A stretch of DNA of 64,000 nt, taken from NCBI RefSeq assembly GCF_003382275.1, contig NZ_QTJX01000004.1, positions 1 to 64,000 on the forward strand, read 5' to 3'. A program made the translations under genes and the position numbers. Every line of letters begins with the position of its first letter. Within the stretch, counting starts at the first letter, position 1. The notes under the pieces were generated by a model. It saw nothing but the letters and a program-made list of their open reading frames with translations. It was not told the origin of the DNA and did no database searches. This document shows, in pieces, positions 39,414 to 48,724 of the stretch. Source of the stretch: Flagellimonas nanhaiensis (GTDB lineage Bacteria; Bacteroidota; Bacteroidia; Flavobacteriales; Flavobacteriaceae).

Positions 39414-40625
39414 TTATTGCTTAAAAGCGGTTATCTTTTTATTAAGTTCAATACTGTCCTGTTCGGAATGTATCTTTTTGTTCTTCAATCCTAGGATTAA
39501 TTCTATAAGTTCCTTGGTTTCTTTTATGCTCTTACCGGCCTTTGAGGCCAATAGTTGAACGGTTTTTTCATTAAGGCTTGAGGTATCTATATAGTATCGA
39601 TTCCTTAAATATGCCATAAAATAGTTCAATTTTTTGTTTACCAAATCCGTATAGTCCTTGTTCTGGTGATATAGTGAGCCTACGGCCTGTGCAAATTCCA
39701 CTGACGAATTTTTCAGAGGTTCTATTATCGGGATTATCCGTTGTTCTCTTTTGCCACGGAAAAAGACAAATAACAAAATACCAATCACAGTAAGGTAATA
39801 GGCCCACTTTAATGAAACTTGGGTAAGTACAAAGCGCATGGGCGAATCTATGATTACCCTCCCAGCCTTTTTATAATCGTCCCAATAAAGAAGATCTTCA
39901 TCTGGTAAATAAGAAAACGAATGCGAAACATAATCTTGATTGCCCGTTAGCATGTAATAATTGGAATAGGCCTGGGGCGTGGTGTTGATGATGAACGAGC
40001 CTTTTCCAAATTTGGTCTTAATCATATTGGGCCTACTGACCCGTTCATTGGGTTGGCCTTCCAGGTAATTTTCCTTGGTGTAGGTAATGTGCCCCAGAAT
40101 TGTAGTGTTGGTAGAATCAACACTGGTAAAATGGGAGTTAAAAATCCCCCTGGACAGCTTAAACTCTTCTTGCTTAAATTTTTTATGGGTCAAACTAAGT
40201 ACTGCGGTACCCTCCATGAGATTATAATCAGAGGCTATGTTGATGTTCAAGGTATCCATTAGCTCCCAGCCAAAGCCGGTTGCCGATATAAAAACAGTGT
40301 TCCCTCTATCTACATAATCCAAAAGTTGATTAGTTTCTTGTTTGTCCAAATCCACAAATTCGTTGACGAATAGATAATTTGAGGACAACGTAGTATCTGT
40401 TTCCACAAGTACATCATACACACTTTTATCAATGGTTTTGATAGTATCATTGACAAAAAGAGAAGGAAGTTCATTGTAGAGCACATAACACCCAAATGGA
40501 ATTTTGTCCGTGGAGGTATATGATGGGCGCCAATTGAGGGGCTTTGGACGTACAATCTCGGTGATGATTATTCCTAAGACCGCTAGGACAAATATGCCGA
40601 TTACGATTTTTGACCTTCTATCCAT
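39414..40625 (-). CDS. DUF4350 domain membrane protein
   Basis: A 403-aa protein with an N-terminal membrane segment (VIGIFVLAVLGIIITEIV) and a large extracytoplasmic domain with a GATase-like topology (DYVDRGNTVFISATGFGWEL, GKGSFIINTTPQAYSNYYML). A second TM segment follows near 280 (YYLTVIGILLFVFF), then a cytoplasmic tail that begins RGKREQRIIPIIEPLKNSSVEF. This layout is DUF4350. The family usually accompanies DUF58 and MoxR; its biochemical role is unknown. Confidence 0.85.
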   Translation of the reverse strand: MDRRSKIVIGIFVLAVLGIIITEIVRPKPLNWRPSYTSTDKIPFGCYVLYNELPSLFVNDTIKTIDKSVYDVLVETDTTLSSNYLFVNEFVDLDKQETNQLLDYVDRGNTVFISATGFGWELMDTLNINIASDYNLMEGTAVLSLTHKKFKQEEFKLSRGIFNSHFTSVDSTNTTILGHITYTKENYLEGQPNERVSRPNMIKTKFGKGSFIINTTPQAYSNYYMLTGNQDYVSHSFSYLPDEDLLYWDDYKKAGRVIIDSPMRFVLTQVSLKWAYYLTVIGILLFVFFRGKREQRIIPIIEPLKNSSVEFAQAVGSLYHQNKDYTDLVNKKLNYFMAYLRNRYYIDTSSLNEKTVQLLASKAGKSIKETKELIELILGLKNKKIHSEQDSIELNKKITAFKQ

Positions 40626-40627
40626 AG

Positions 40628-41347
40628 CTACTGCGGAATTATGCTGTTTAAATGGATAAAATGTGAGCTCGTCCTGGCATAACCCTTTTCATCTATGGGC
40701 TGCTCCCCGTACCAGATGTTCTCATAGAGATAGGAAGCTCTTTTAAATTCTTTTTGCAAGTCAACCTGTCCTATTTCACGTTGATAGTCCATATTGGTCT
40801 TGTCAAAATGCCATTCAATGATTCCTTGTTGAGAGAGCGACTTCAGAATTTTCAGGAATTGATATCGTACGGCCAATCTATAATTTTTGGTGTTCAGCGC
40901 CTCTGACATCAAGGCATCCAAATCAACATTTTCAATATGCTGTTCTGCTAGGTCTATATCTACAATAGATTTAGCCTTTTTGGAAAATATAGCGTTGAAC
41001 TTTTCATTGATGAACACCCTCACCAGCAAATAGATGACCAAGAGCCCCATCAATGCATAGATGATGTATTCCAGAATCAATAAGGTCTGCGGAGAAATAT
41101 CAAAACCAAAGGTTTCCCCAATACTGTTCAACAGCCATCTAAGAAAACGGGCCAGCAAATTTTGGGATTCCCCAGTTTTGATTTCATAGTTGAAATCACT
41201 GCCAGTGTACTTTTTATTCAATTCTTCATTGAAGTCCCGCTCGGTCAATATGGATTCTTGATCGGTGGGAATGACAATAGAATCATTTTGGGCCAATGAA
41301 AAGGATGCCCAAAACACAAGAAGTATGGTGAATATTCTTTGGATCAC
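40628..41347 (-). CDS. DUF4129-like exported membrane protein
   Basis: A 239-aa protein with a signal peptide (ends SFSLAQ), an extracellular N-terminal part, one TM segment (about 90-112, LILEYIIYALMGLLVIYLLV), and a cytoplasmic C-terminal helical region containing AVRYQFLKILKSLSQQGIIEW. This matches DUF4129, also found fused to transglutaminase domains elsewhere. Start and stop overlap its neighbours (the start overlaps the 41344 gene by four bases, ATGA), so translation is coupled. Confidence 0.8.
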   Translation of the reverse strand: MIQRIFTILLVFWASFSLAQNDSIVIPTDQESILTERDFNEELNKKYTGSDFNYEIKTGESQNLLARFLRWLLNSIGETFGFDISPQTLLILEYIIYALMGLLVIYLLVRVFINEKFNAIFSKKAKSIVDIDLAEQHIENVDLDALMSEALNTKNYRLAVRYQFLKILKSLSQQGIIEWHFDKTNMDYQREIGQVDLQKEFKRASYLYENIWYGEQPIDEKGYARTSSHFIHLNSIIPQ

Positions 41348-42285
41348 TGATCGTTCTGTCCTATTTGTTCTATTTTACTTCGGGTATTGATGTTGTATGT
41401 TTTTTCATGAAGGGCGTAGAAGAGGATTCCATTAATAAATTGCGATAGGCACTGGGCATAAACCATTAAAATAAGCAATAAACATAGTCCAATGGTATAG
41501 ACAATGGTTGAAACAATGGAGGCTCCAACATCAATGTTGTTTTCCACCACATGAAAAGTATAGATTCCTACTAGAATTCCGGGAATGATCAGAATAATAA
41601 AAAACAGTAGTCCGTTCAGTAGTCCCAGGATAAAGTTGACGCCAATGGATTTCCAAAAGTTTTTGGTTACCAGGTTCCAGCCCTCACCAAAGGCATCGGT
41701 TACTCCCTTTTTTTCTGATAGCATGCTGAAAAATGAGACCCCTATCCATGCAGTGAGAAGAAACTGGAGGATATACTGTGCAAACATTCCCAAAAGGGGA
41801 ATAAATGCAAAAATTACCGAAGCAATCATAAACAGTAGATATATTGGAACCAACAAAAGAATAAATACGACCGTGTTGCCAAAGTTAACTTTGGTTAGGT
41901 TCCAAACATCCAACTTAGTGAAATTTTGACCCTTGTGTTTTTCGTATTTGATGAGGTAAGAGGAACTGAGACTAAAATTTAATCCAGCAACCATGAGGAA
42001 GATTACAAAGAACAGAATACCCCCCGCAATGATATAGATCCAGTAGGTTTCCTCGTTGCTTTGACCGGTGTCCACCCCATACCAGCCAGAACTTTCCGAA
42101 ATCATCCCCACAAATCCTGATACCAATAGGTAACTGGTGATTAAAAGGCCTACAAGAAAGATTCCGTTGTAGCTCAAAAAAACATTGGTGAATTTTTTGA
42201 TGTTCTGTTTTAAATAATCAAAGTAGGTGGTAAGGATATCCCCAAAATCGCGGTTGATCCTAAGCTCTATGTATTTGTCTTTCAT
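41344..42285 (-). CDS. Multi-span membrane protein of MoxR cluster
   Basis: A 313-aa protein with about six TM segments (including IFLVGLLITSYLL, IYIIAGGILFFVIFLMVAGL, VVFILLLVPIYLLFMIASVIF, LFFIILIIPGILVGIYTF, LCLLLILMVYAQCLSQFI). It resembles membrane domains of the glycerophosphodiester-phosphodiesterase-associated or DUF4013 kind, but I cannot assign a family with confidence. It is consistently placed between the SpoIIM-like and DUF4129 genes in this type of cluster, suggesting a shared membrane complex. Confidence 0.72.
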   Translation of the reverse strand: MKDKYIELRINRDFGDILTTYFDYLKQNIKKFTNVFLSYNGIFLVGLLITSYLLVSGFVGMISESSGWYGVDTGQSNEETYWIYIIAGGILFFVIFLMVAGLNFSLSSSYLIKYEKHKGQNFTKLDVWNLTKVNFGNTVVFILLLVPIYLLFMIASVIFAFIPLLGMFAQYILQFLLTAWIGVSFFSMLSEKKGVTDAFGEGWNLVTKNFWKSIGVNFILGLLNGLLFFIILIIPGILVGIYTFHVVENNIDVGASIVSTIVYTIGLCLLLILMVYAQCLSQFINGILFYALHEKTYNINTRSKIEQIGQNDQ

Positions 42286-43234
42286 GTAATCTGTTCAATT
42301 GAATTGGGTAAATAATGTAATAGAAGATAATCAGGAACAAAGAACCTCCGATGATCAAAAATGCCAACCAGTCCGGCATATTGGCATATCTGGTTATGAA
42401 TCCTTCAATAAACCCAGCGATGATAAAAAATGGAATGGTGCTGACCACCACTTTTAATCCATCTTTGGCACCTTTCATAAAAGAAACCCGTCTGGAAAAT
42501 GTTTTGGGGAACAAAATACTGTTGCCCATGATAAGGCCCGCACATCCGGCAATAATAATTACGGAGATTTCTATGGTTCCATGCAACCATATCTGCCTAT
42601 TTGCTTCAAAAAATACACCTTTGGTGTAAAAGAAGGTTACAAAAGCTCCCAACATAACCCCATTGCTAAAAAGGATATAAATGGTGCCAATGCTGGTGAT
42701 AACACCGAAGGCGAATGCCAAAAAGGCCACTCTAATATTGTTGATGGTAATTCCTAAAAAAGTACCTATTTCACTTCCACTCTTATAAATTGCGGTCGGC
42801 TCACCTTTGGCAATGTTGTTCAAGGTCTCATTTACATAGGCATCTCCCAGTATAAGGCGCACAAAGGAGGAATCGTTGAGAGCAGAAATACTACCGATTG
42901 CCGTAGCTGTCAAGAATACAAGGAAAGTTACCAGCAAAGTATTGTGATATTGTTTAAAAAAGAGTGGAAATTCCTGTTTCCAGAACTCAATAATACGGTT
43001 GCCCGATTCTTTTTTGTTCTTGTAAATCTTTTGGTGGGCTTGTGAAGCTAATGAGTTCAGATACAATAATGTCTTACTTTCAGCGTAATAGGTTTGCGCG
43101 TAGGCCAAGTCATTTGTAAGCTGGATATATCCATCAACAAGGGCATCTGGGTCGGTGTTGGAACCTAATGAAATCGCTTTTTCAAAAGCGATCCATTTTT
43201 CCTTATTTTGCTTCACAAAGGCTGCTTCGCGCAT
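42260..43234 (-). CDS. Stage II sporulation protein M-like membrane protein
   Basis: A 324-aa SpoIIM-fold protein. The cytoplasmic N-terminus (MREAAFVKQNKEKW) is followed by five or six TM segments, with SpoIIM-type motifs in FLGITINNIRVAFLAFAFGV and LHGTIEISVIIIAGCAGLIMG. In spore formers SpoIIM joins SpoIID and SpoIIP in septal peptidoglycan remodelling; this host does not sporulate, so the function differs. The start chosen is MREAAF; an ATG at 43297 would overlap the divergent RDD gene. A near-consensus TAATTTTA box lies upstream on the minus strand. Confidence 0.85.
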   Translation of the reverse strand: MREAAFVKQNKEKWIAFEKAISLGSNTDPDALVDGYIQLTNDLAYAQTYYAESKTLLYLNSLASQAHQKIYKNKKESGNRIIEFWKQEFPLFFKQYHNTLLVTFLVFLTATAIGSISALNDSSFVRLILGDAYVNETLNNIAKGEPTAIYKSGSEIGTFLGITINNIRVAFLAFAFGVITSIGTIYILFSNGVMLGAFVTFFYTKGVFFEANRQIWLHGTIEISVIIIAGCAGLIMGNSILFPKTFSRRVSFMKGAKDGLKVVVSTIPFFIIAGFIEGFITRYANMPDWLAFLIIGGSLFLIIFYYIIYPIQLNRLHERQIHRA

Positions 43235-43267
43235 ATTAGAAATTCCTAAAGCTAAAATTACGGTTAT

Positions 43268-43993
43268 ATGGGTAACCTCCAAATCAATACAACGCAAAAT
43301 GTCAACTTAGATTATAAGATAGTAAGTATTGGAGAGCGAATTGTTGCTTTTTTAATTGATGGGTTCATCCTGTACATGTATGCCTATCTGGTAAGTTTGA
43401 TCAGCAACGCCATTGGGTTTATATATGAGGACACCTGGACCCAACGTGGATTGGCGGCACTTATTTTCTTGCCGGCCATGTTCTATTCGCTTTTGATGCA
43501 CAGTATTTTCAACGGACAGACCGTTGGAAAAATGTTGATGAAGATGCGAGTGGTAAGGTTGGATGGATCTCCCGTGCATTGGAGCAATTTGTTGGTAAGA
43601 TGGATGTTGCGTTTGGTGGATATCTGGATTTTCTTAGGCTCAATCGGTATTTTGAGTATACTTTTTACGGAAAGAAGGCAACGGGTAGGTGATGCAGCCG
43701 CTGGAACCGTAGTAATCAGTACCAAGAGAAAAACCAAGGTCTCCCATACCATTCTTGAAGAAATCAATGATGAATATACCCCGCAGTTTACCAATGTTAC
43801 CTTACTATCGGACAAAGATGTCCGCCTTATAAAGGAGACATTTCTTATTGCCAAAAAGAGTGGGGACTTCAAGACCTTGACCGCGCTTCGGGTAAAGGTT
43901 GAGAGTATCCTACAAACTAACTCCAATCTCTATGATGTGCCCTTTTTGGACACTGTTCTGAAGGATTATAACTATTACACCCAAAAAATGTAG
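43268..43993 (+). CDS. RDD family membrane protein
   Basis: A 241-aa protein with two or three TM segments. It starts SIGERIVAFLIDGFILY, containing the Arg and the Asp that give RDD its name, then GQTVGKMLMKMRVV and RQRVGDAAAGTVVI near 137-150. The cytosolic tail (about 155-240) is mostly helical. It is divergent from the SpoIIM gene by about 33 bases, and RDD and SpoIIM genes are often paired, so it is probably part of the same system. Confidence 0.87.
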   Translation: MGNLQINTTQNVNLDYKIVSIGERIVAFLIDGFILYMYAYLVSLISNAIGFIYEDTWTQRGLAALIFLPAMFYSLLMHSIFNGQTVGKMLMKMRVVRLDGSPVHWSNLLVRWMLRLVDIWIFLGSIGILSILFTERRQRVGDAAAGTVVISTKRKTKVSHTILEEINDEYTPQFTNVTLLSDKDVRLIKETFLIAKKSGDFKTLTALRVKVESILQTNSNLYDVPFLDTVLKDYNYYTQKM

Positions 43994-43995
43994 TC

Positions 43996-44607
43996 ATGCT
44001 TTATCAAACCATTGATATTTTGGGTACCGTGGCCTTTGCCATTTCTGGGGTGTTGGTAGCCATGGAAAAGCGATTGGACCTATTTGGAGTATTGATCATT
44101 GCTTTTGTAACAGCCATTGGGGGTGGAACCTTAAGGGATTTATTGATTGGAAATACACCTGTGGTATGGATGCGGGACTTGACCTACGTGACCACAATTT
44201 TCATTGCTGTAGTTTTTGCCATAATTTTTGCAAGCCAGCTAAAATATTTAAGGAAATCCCTTTTTTTGTTCGATACCATAGGCATTGGTCTTTATACTAT
44301 GGTCGGGATTGAAAAAGGGCTTCAAGCCAATCTCTCACCGATAATGTGTGTTGCCTTAGGCACTATGACCGCTTGTTTTGGAGGTGTGACCAGGGATATC
44401 CTTTGCAATGAAATCCCTGTTATTTTTAGAAAGGAAATTTATGCTACTGCCTGTATATTGGGTGGAGCCAGCTATTTTCTTTTATTGTTGCTGCCCATTC
44501 CAGCAAGTTATGCTTACTTGACAGCTATTTTTGTGGTCATTGTTCTTAGGCTTTTAGCGGTAAAATTTGGCATTAGTCTACCCAATATCTACAAGAAAAC
44601 CTCATAG
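43996..44607 (+). CDS. Trimeric intracellular cation channel-type (UPF0126) protein
   Basis: A 203-aa membrane protein with seven TM segments and the two-fold repeat of UPF0126/TRIC proteins: AMEKRLDLFGVLIIAFVTAIGGGTLRDLL in the first half, and GLQANLSPIMCVALGTMTACFGGVTRDIL in the second. The GGGxxRD motifs line the K+/Na+ permeation path in known TRIC channels. The start follows the RDD stop by two bases, indicating an operon. Confidence 0.88.
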   Translation: MLYQTIDILGTVAFAISGVLVAMEKRLDLFGVLIIAFVTAIGGGTLRDLLIGNTPVVWMRDLTYVTTIFIAVVFAIIFASQLKYLRKSLFLFDTIGIGLYTMVGIEKGLQANLSPIMCVALGTMTACFGGVTRDILCNEIPVIFRKEIYATACILGGASYFLLLLLPIPASYAYLTAIFVVIVLRLLAVKFGISLPNIYKKTS

Positions 44608-44625
44608 TTTTCTAGTGGAAAGTAT

Positions 44626-45324
44626 CTATTCTTCTACTTTAAGAATAAAACCTCTACCATGAATGTTTTCAATTTTTATGGCTGGGTCATGCTCAAAATG
44701 TTTGCGCAAATGGGTAATGAAAACGTTTAGGCTTTTGCGGTTGAAATAATCGTTATTTCCCCAAATTCGAACCAAAATATCTTTGTGGGAGGATAGATTG
44801 TTTTTGTTCTGTACAAGAAATTTGAGCAGTTCATTCTCGCGAGCCGTCAAGCGTATTTCCTTACCATTGATAAGCAGTTTGTGATTTCTACTGTCAAACT
44901 CGTAGTTCCCGATCTGTATAATTTCTTTTTGGGTGGATGCCAGTCCGGTTTTTTCCAGTCGAGATAGATGCGCCATGATTCGTGTAACCAACTCTTCTTC
45001 GTCTATTGGTTTTTTGAGGTAATCCATGGCACCCAAAGAAAAACCTTTGAGCACATCTATTTTCATGGATTTGGCTGTTAGAAAAATGAATGGCATATCC
45101 GGATGCCTCTTCTTAATGTATGTGGCCAAAGTGAATCCGTCCATTTGGGGCATCATCACATCCAGAACGATTAAATCAAAGAGATCATGTTCTATAATCT
45201 CAAGGGCCTTTTTTCCATTTTTTGCCCAAACAACGTCCAATGATTTCATTTTTAGGTATTCGGAAAGTAAATACCCCAATGATTCATCATCTTCTACCAA
45301 TAATATCTTATGCATCATTTCCAT
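44626..45324 (-). CDS. OmpR-type response regulator
   Basis: A 232-aa two-component regulator. The receiver domain has EDDE, the phosphoacceptor D55 in LIVLDVMMPQMDG, a T/S in IFLTAKS and K in DYLKKP. The C-terminal winged helix (about 130-230) includes LTARENELLKFL and RIWGNNDYFNRKSLNVFITHLRKHF. It resembles the RprY regulators of Bacteroidota. Three starts are possible (ATG at 45324, 45318 or 45315); all overlap the kinase stop, so the pair is co-translated. Confidence 0.92.
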   Translation of the reverse strand: MEMMHKILLVEDDESLGYLLSEYLKMKSLDVVWAKNGKKALEIIEHDLFDLIVLDVMMPQMDGFTLATYIKKRHPDMPFIFLTAKSMKIDVLKGFSLGAMDYLKKPIDEEELVTRIMAHLSRLEKTGLASTQKEIIQIGNYEFDSRNHKLLINGKEIRLTARENELLKFLVQNKNNLSSHKDILVRIWGNNDYFNRKSLNVFITHLRKHFEHDPAIKIENIHGRGFILKVEE

Positions 45325-46588
45325 TTTTTCTCAACGGTAGCTCTATAGTTATTCTAGTTCCTTTGTCCGGTTCGCTTTCAAGGACTATTTTTCCCTTGAA
45401 CCTATCAATGACCCGTTTTACATAATTGAGTCCCAGGCCATAACCTTTTACATCGTGTACATTGCCATTGCCCACGCGATAATATTTCTTGAATATTTTT
45501 TGATGGTCTTCAGGGTGTATGCCCTTGCCATTATCTACTACCTCAACAATCAATTTACTTCCTTTTTTAAAGGAATTCAATAAGATTTTTGGGCTTTCCG
45601 AATATTTCTTGGCATTGTCCAGAAGGTTGTTGACTGCATTTTCAAGATGGAATCTTTCAGCATTTATCCAATATGGGCCATCTTCAAGCTTGTATTCAAA
45701 ATCAATCCCTTCAATAGAGGATAAGGTACCAAACTCTTCACAAAGTTTTGATAGATAAGGCTCAAAATCCAACTCCTCCATAGTAATTACACTTTTCTTG
45801 TGTTCTAGGTTTCCCAGCTCCAATACCTTATCAATATGTCCTGAAAGTCGTTCGGTTTGCTGTCTGATAAGGGACACCACATGTTGTTGTTTTGGGTCTG
45901 CATTTTCCTCCAATAGTTTTGTGGCTAGGCTTATTGAGAAGACGGGAGTCTTGAGCTCGTGGGTAAGGTTATTGATAAACTCGTTGGTGGTTGTGATTAC
46001 GTTTTGCTGCCAATAATAGGTTCTAAGTGCCCAAACAATGGCTATGATTATCCCTAGAATAAAAAGGAGACTGGGGAAGGTGAGGCCATTGAGCTGGCTT
46101 AAAAAGTAATTGTTTAGGTTTTCAAATTGAAGTTCCAAGACCAATCGTTGATCCAATAATTCCGGTAGATATCCGTGCAATTGAATAGGGTAGGTGGCCA
46201 GATTTTCCTTCTTTTTGAAAACTGACGGAGACTTTAGGTAGTAAAGGCTGTCCTTGGAAAATAAATCGTACGAAAATTTGGTTTCCACACCGTGGCTTAC
46301 CAGTTTTTCCGTAATAAAATCGTTTAGAAAGTGACTGGATGCATCTTGGATGCTGTCCACACTTAGTTTAAAATAGCTATCGTCCTTTTGCAGAGCCTTG
46401 CCCACCAAGAAGGTAAGTTGATTTGTGGAGCTAAGGTCATTTTCGATTTCTACGACGGCATCCTGGACTTTTCTATTGAACTGCACCTTGGCGAGACTTA
46501 GCCCTATTTGGAGATATTTATACTGAATCAGGGCCAAACCTAGAATGGATACCGCAAAAATGATGATATAAATGCCCCGTCTTTTCAA
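45308..46588 (-). CDS. Sensor histidine kinase
   Basis: A 426-aa kinase with TM segments at about 7-25 and 171-189 enclosing a periplasmic sensor of about 140 residues. It has the phosphoacceptor H210 in NNLTHELKTPVF, an N box (ENAVNNLLDNAKKYS), and G boxes (VVDNGKGIHPED, GYGLGLNYV). It is the partner of the adjacent response regulator, similar to RprX. The signal is unknown. Confidence 0.93.
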   Translation of the reverse strand: MKRRGIYIIIFAVSILGLALIQYKYLQIGLSLAKVQFNRKVQDAVVEIENDLSSTNQLTFLVGKALQKDDSYFKLSVDSIQDASSHFLNDFITEKLVSHGVETKFSYDLFSKDSLYYLKSPSVFKKKENLATYPIQLHGYLPELLDQRLVLELQFENLNNYFLSQLNGLTFPSLLFILGIIIAIVWALRTYYWQQNVITTTNEFINNLTHELKTPVFSISLATKLLEENADPKQQHVVSLIRQQTERLSGHIDKVLELGNLEHKKSVITMEELDFEPYLSKLCEEFGTLSSIEGIDFEYKLEDGPYWINAERFHLENAVNNLLDNAKKYSESPKILLNSFKKGSKLIVEVVDNGKGIHPEDHQKIFKKYYRVGNGNVHDVKGYGLGLNYVKRVIDRFKGKIVLESEPDKGTRITIELPLRKNGNDA

Positions 46589-46606
46589 AACTCACACTAA
46601 ATAAAC

Positions 46607-46614
46607 CAAATATA
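46607..46614 (-). promoter_or_regulatory. Histidine kinase operon -7 box
   Basis: TATATTTG on the minus strand, an exact consensus match, 19 bases before the kinase ATG. No well-spaced -33 TTTG. Confidence 0.5.
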
Positions 46615-46801
46615 TCCATTCTTTAAGTTTGATTAATCTTTCATTAATACAATTAACCGTCGCTTAATTTTTTTTAGGGTTTTATTAGCCGATAGGCTGT
46701 TTTCATAATGGTATTTTGGACTCGGTTTGATAAAACCTAACAGCCTGCAAGAAAGGCTGGCTTAAAAAAGACCTAGATTCAACAATCAAACAAAGTACAC
46801 A

Positions 46802-47293
46802 ATGAGATTGAAAACCAAGAACAGCCTTTTAGCCATTTCAGTAGGATTGGTTTATCTATGGTTCGGGACATTGAAGTTTTTCCCAGACCTTAGTCCAGCA
46901 GAGGGACTTGCAAAAAATACTATTCATGAACTGACTTTTGGATTGATTCCTGGTGATATTTCAATAATACTTTTGGCCGTTTGGGAGGTTGGAATAGGAT
47001 TGTTCCTGATTTTGAGCCTTTGGAGGAGGGCCACAGTGTTTTTGGCACTGGTACATATGGTCTTTACCTTTGCGCCATTACTATTTTTTCCAAATGAGAC
47101 CTTCAACGATGGTCCGTTGCACTTGACGCTTTTAGGGCAGTACATCATCAAAAACCTAATTATTATTGCCGCACTTTTAATGCTATGGGAGCCACAGCGA
47201 AAAAGAATCTATAGCGCTTCAAGAGAGTACAGGTTATCGGGTCAGTCTCCTAGATTCAGGTTCAACTGGCAAAAACTTCTTCAAAAAACGTAA
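46802..47293 (+). CDS. DoxX-like membrane protein
   Basis: A 163-aa protein with four TM segments: SVGLVYLWFGTLKFFPDLSP, IILLAVWEVGIGLFLIL, ALVHMVFTFAPLLFF and IKNLIIIAALLMLWEP. The FGTLKFFP start and the E in WEVGIG fit the DoxX/DUF417 group of quinone-related or redox-linked membrane proteins. The tail is basic. Its last 32 bases overlap the convergent dienelactone hydrolase gene. About 210 bases upstream, shared with the kinase gene, hold no obvious plus-strand -7 box. Confidence 0.75.
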   Translation: MRLKTKNSLLAISVGLVYLWFGTLKFFPDLSPAEGLAKNTIHELTFGLIPGDISIILLAVWEVGIGLFLILSLWRRATVFLALVHMVFTFAPLLFFPNETFNDGPLHLTLLGQYIIKNLIIIAALLMLWEPQRKRIYSASREYRLSGQSPRFRFNWQKLLQKT

Positions 47294-47981
47294 CCATACG
47301 TTTCCATGCGCGAGCATTTGCCAGTGAGTTGTATTGCATGCCTTGTTCGGGAGCGTTTGCATTTGGGTTGGTGAACGCATGACCGGTATGGCCAAAAATA
47401 TCCATTTCCCAAACGGCATTCCGTTCGGTAAGTTCTTTTCCGAGCATTTCAATATCCTTGGGCAAGGCCAATGGGTCTTCCCATCCATGTAGGACCAAAA
47501 CCTTGGCTTTTATGTCTCCTTCATGGTCAATTCCGGGAGGATCAAAAATTCCATGAAAACTTACCACGCCCTTGATGTCCACTCCTGAGCGGGCAAGGTC
47601 CAGCGCACATTTACCTCCAAAGCAGAAACCAATAGCTCCAATTTTTTCAACATCGGCCAACTCATGCTGTTTTAAGGAATCCATGGCCAGCAAAAGTCTG
47701 TTTAGCAGTTCTTGTCGGTCTGCCAACATTTCATTCATGTAGGCTTCGGCTTCCGATGGATTGTTTGCTCTTTTGTCTTTTCCGTAGACATCAATGGCAA
47801 ATGCCAAATACCCCAACTTCGCAAGCTCAACGGCTTTGTTGGTTTCAAAATCTGATTGCCCTACCCAAGTATGGGATACAAGAACTAGGGGTCTTTTACC
47901 TTCAAAAGCGTCATCAAATGCTATAACTCCCTGGTAGGTTTCCTTGCCATCCGAATAGGTATGTTCTTTAGTCTGTACCAT
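47262..47981 (-). CDS. Dienelactone hydrolase family protein
   Basis: A 239-aa cytosolic alpha/beta-hydrolase. The triad is visible: nucleophile C120 in GFCFGGKC, D169 in HGWEDP and H201 in GHTGHAF. The cysteine nucleophile is the hallmark of the dienelactone hydrolase family, which opens lactone rings or hydrolyses esters. No aromatic-degradation genes are adjacent, so a detoxification esterase is as likely. It follows the cyclophilin gene by 17 bases. Confidence 0.85.
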   Translation of the reverse strand: MVQTKEHTYSDGKETYQGVIAFDDAFEGKRPLVLVSHTWVGQSDFETNKAVELAKLGYLAFAIDVYGKDKRANNPSEAEAYMNEMLADRQELLNRLLLAMDSLKQHELADVEKIGAIGFCFGGKCALDLARSGVDIKGVVSFHGIFDPPGIDHEGDIKAKVLVLHGWEDPLALPKDIEMLGKELTERNAVWEMDIFGHTGHAFTNPNANAPEQGMQYNSLANARAWKRMVTFFEEVFAS

Positions 47982-47998
47982 GCTTTTTGTTTTTCGGT

Positions 47999-48724
47999 TT
48001 ATAGTACTTCGGCCTTAAGAATGTAGATACTTTGCCAGGGCCAGTCCCCATCTCCAACGGGAACATTGTTTATGGCATCCACTACATCCATTCCTTCAAC
48101 AACACGTCCAAAAGGGGTGTAGGAACCGTCTAAATGATATGATCCTGGTTTTGTGACCACAATAAAAAATTCATAGGGCGAGGCCAATTTATGGGGATTA
48201 TCCCGCTCACTGCTGGGCATAGAAATGGTGCCCCTATGGTGCTTATAGCCCTTTTTAGCATCCGGAGGTAAAAGATAACGTCCTATCTCTCTCCGTTTTT
48301 TAGAGGTTCTTTTATCATCTGAGTTTCCACCCTGAATTATAAAATCCTTGACCACACGGTGGAATTGTGTGCTATCAAAATACTGCTTGCGGGCCAGGTA
48401 GATAAAATTGGCTTTGTGATAGGGCACATTGTCGTAGAGTTCCACCGTAAAACTGCCCATGGTAGTGGTTAATTTTACCTTATTGGCCTTGAGTTCTTTT
48501 GCATAATTGAAGAAAAAATCGATTACATTCTCTTCATCGAGTACAAAAGCTTCTTCTTGTTCTTCATTTTTCTTTGGTTCAACTTCATTTTCTTCGGATA
48601 AAACCAGGGTATCATTTTTTTTGATGGTATTTTCGTTAGTGGAATTCTCCTTTTTGGGAGTTTCCCCGCAGGAGCTGAAAAAGAATACTAAACTTAGAGA
48701 GAAAGCCAATTGTCTTAACAACAT
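47999..48724 (-). CDS. Cyclophilin-type peptidyl-prolyl isomerase lipoprotein
   Basis: A 241-aa periplasmic lipoprotein: signal MLLRQLAFSLSLVFFFSSC with lipid cysteine at residue 19. A charged linker rich in Glu, Lys and Asn (about 22-68) follows, then the cyclophilin domain with TTTMGSFTVELYDNVPYHKANF, FHRVVKDFIIQGG and GTISMPSSERDN. It speeds prolyl isomerisation in exported proteins. The start codon overlaps the divergent NUDIX start by two bases (CATG, 48722-48725). Confidence 0.88.
   Translation of the reverse strand: MLLRQLAFSLSLVFFFSSCGETPKKENSTNENTIKKNDTLVLSEENEVEPKKNEEQEEAFVLDEENVIDFFFNYAKELKANKVKLTTTMGSFTVELYDNVPYHKANFIYLARKQYFDSTQFHRVVKDFIIQGGNSDDKRTSKKRREIGRYLLPPDAKKGYKHHRGTISMPSSERDNPHKLASPYEFFIVVTKPGSYHLDGSYTPFGRVVEGMDVVDAINNVPVGDGDWPWQSIYILKAEVL

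Noticed and set aside
48507..48722. N-terminal extension of the NUDIX reading frame
   Set aside because: It is antisense to the cyclophilin lipoprotein, is serine- and phenylalanine-rich low-complexity sequence, and the family-like start is at 48723.
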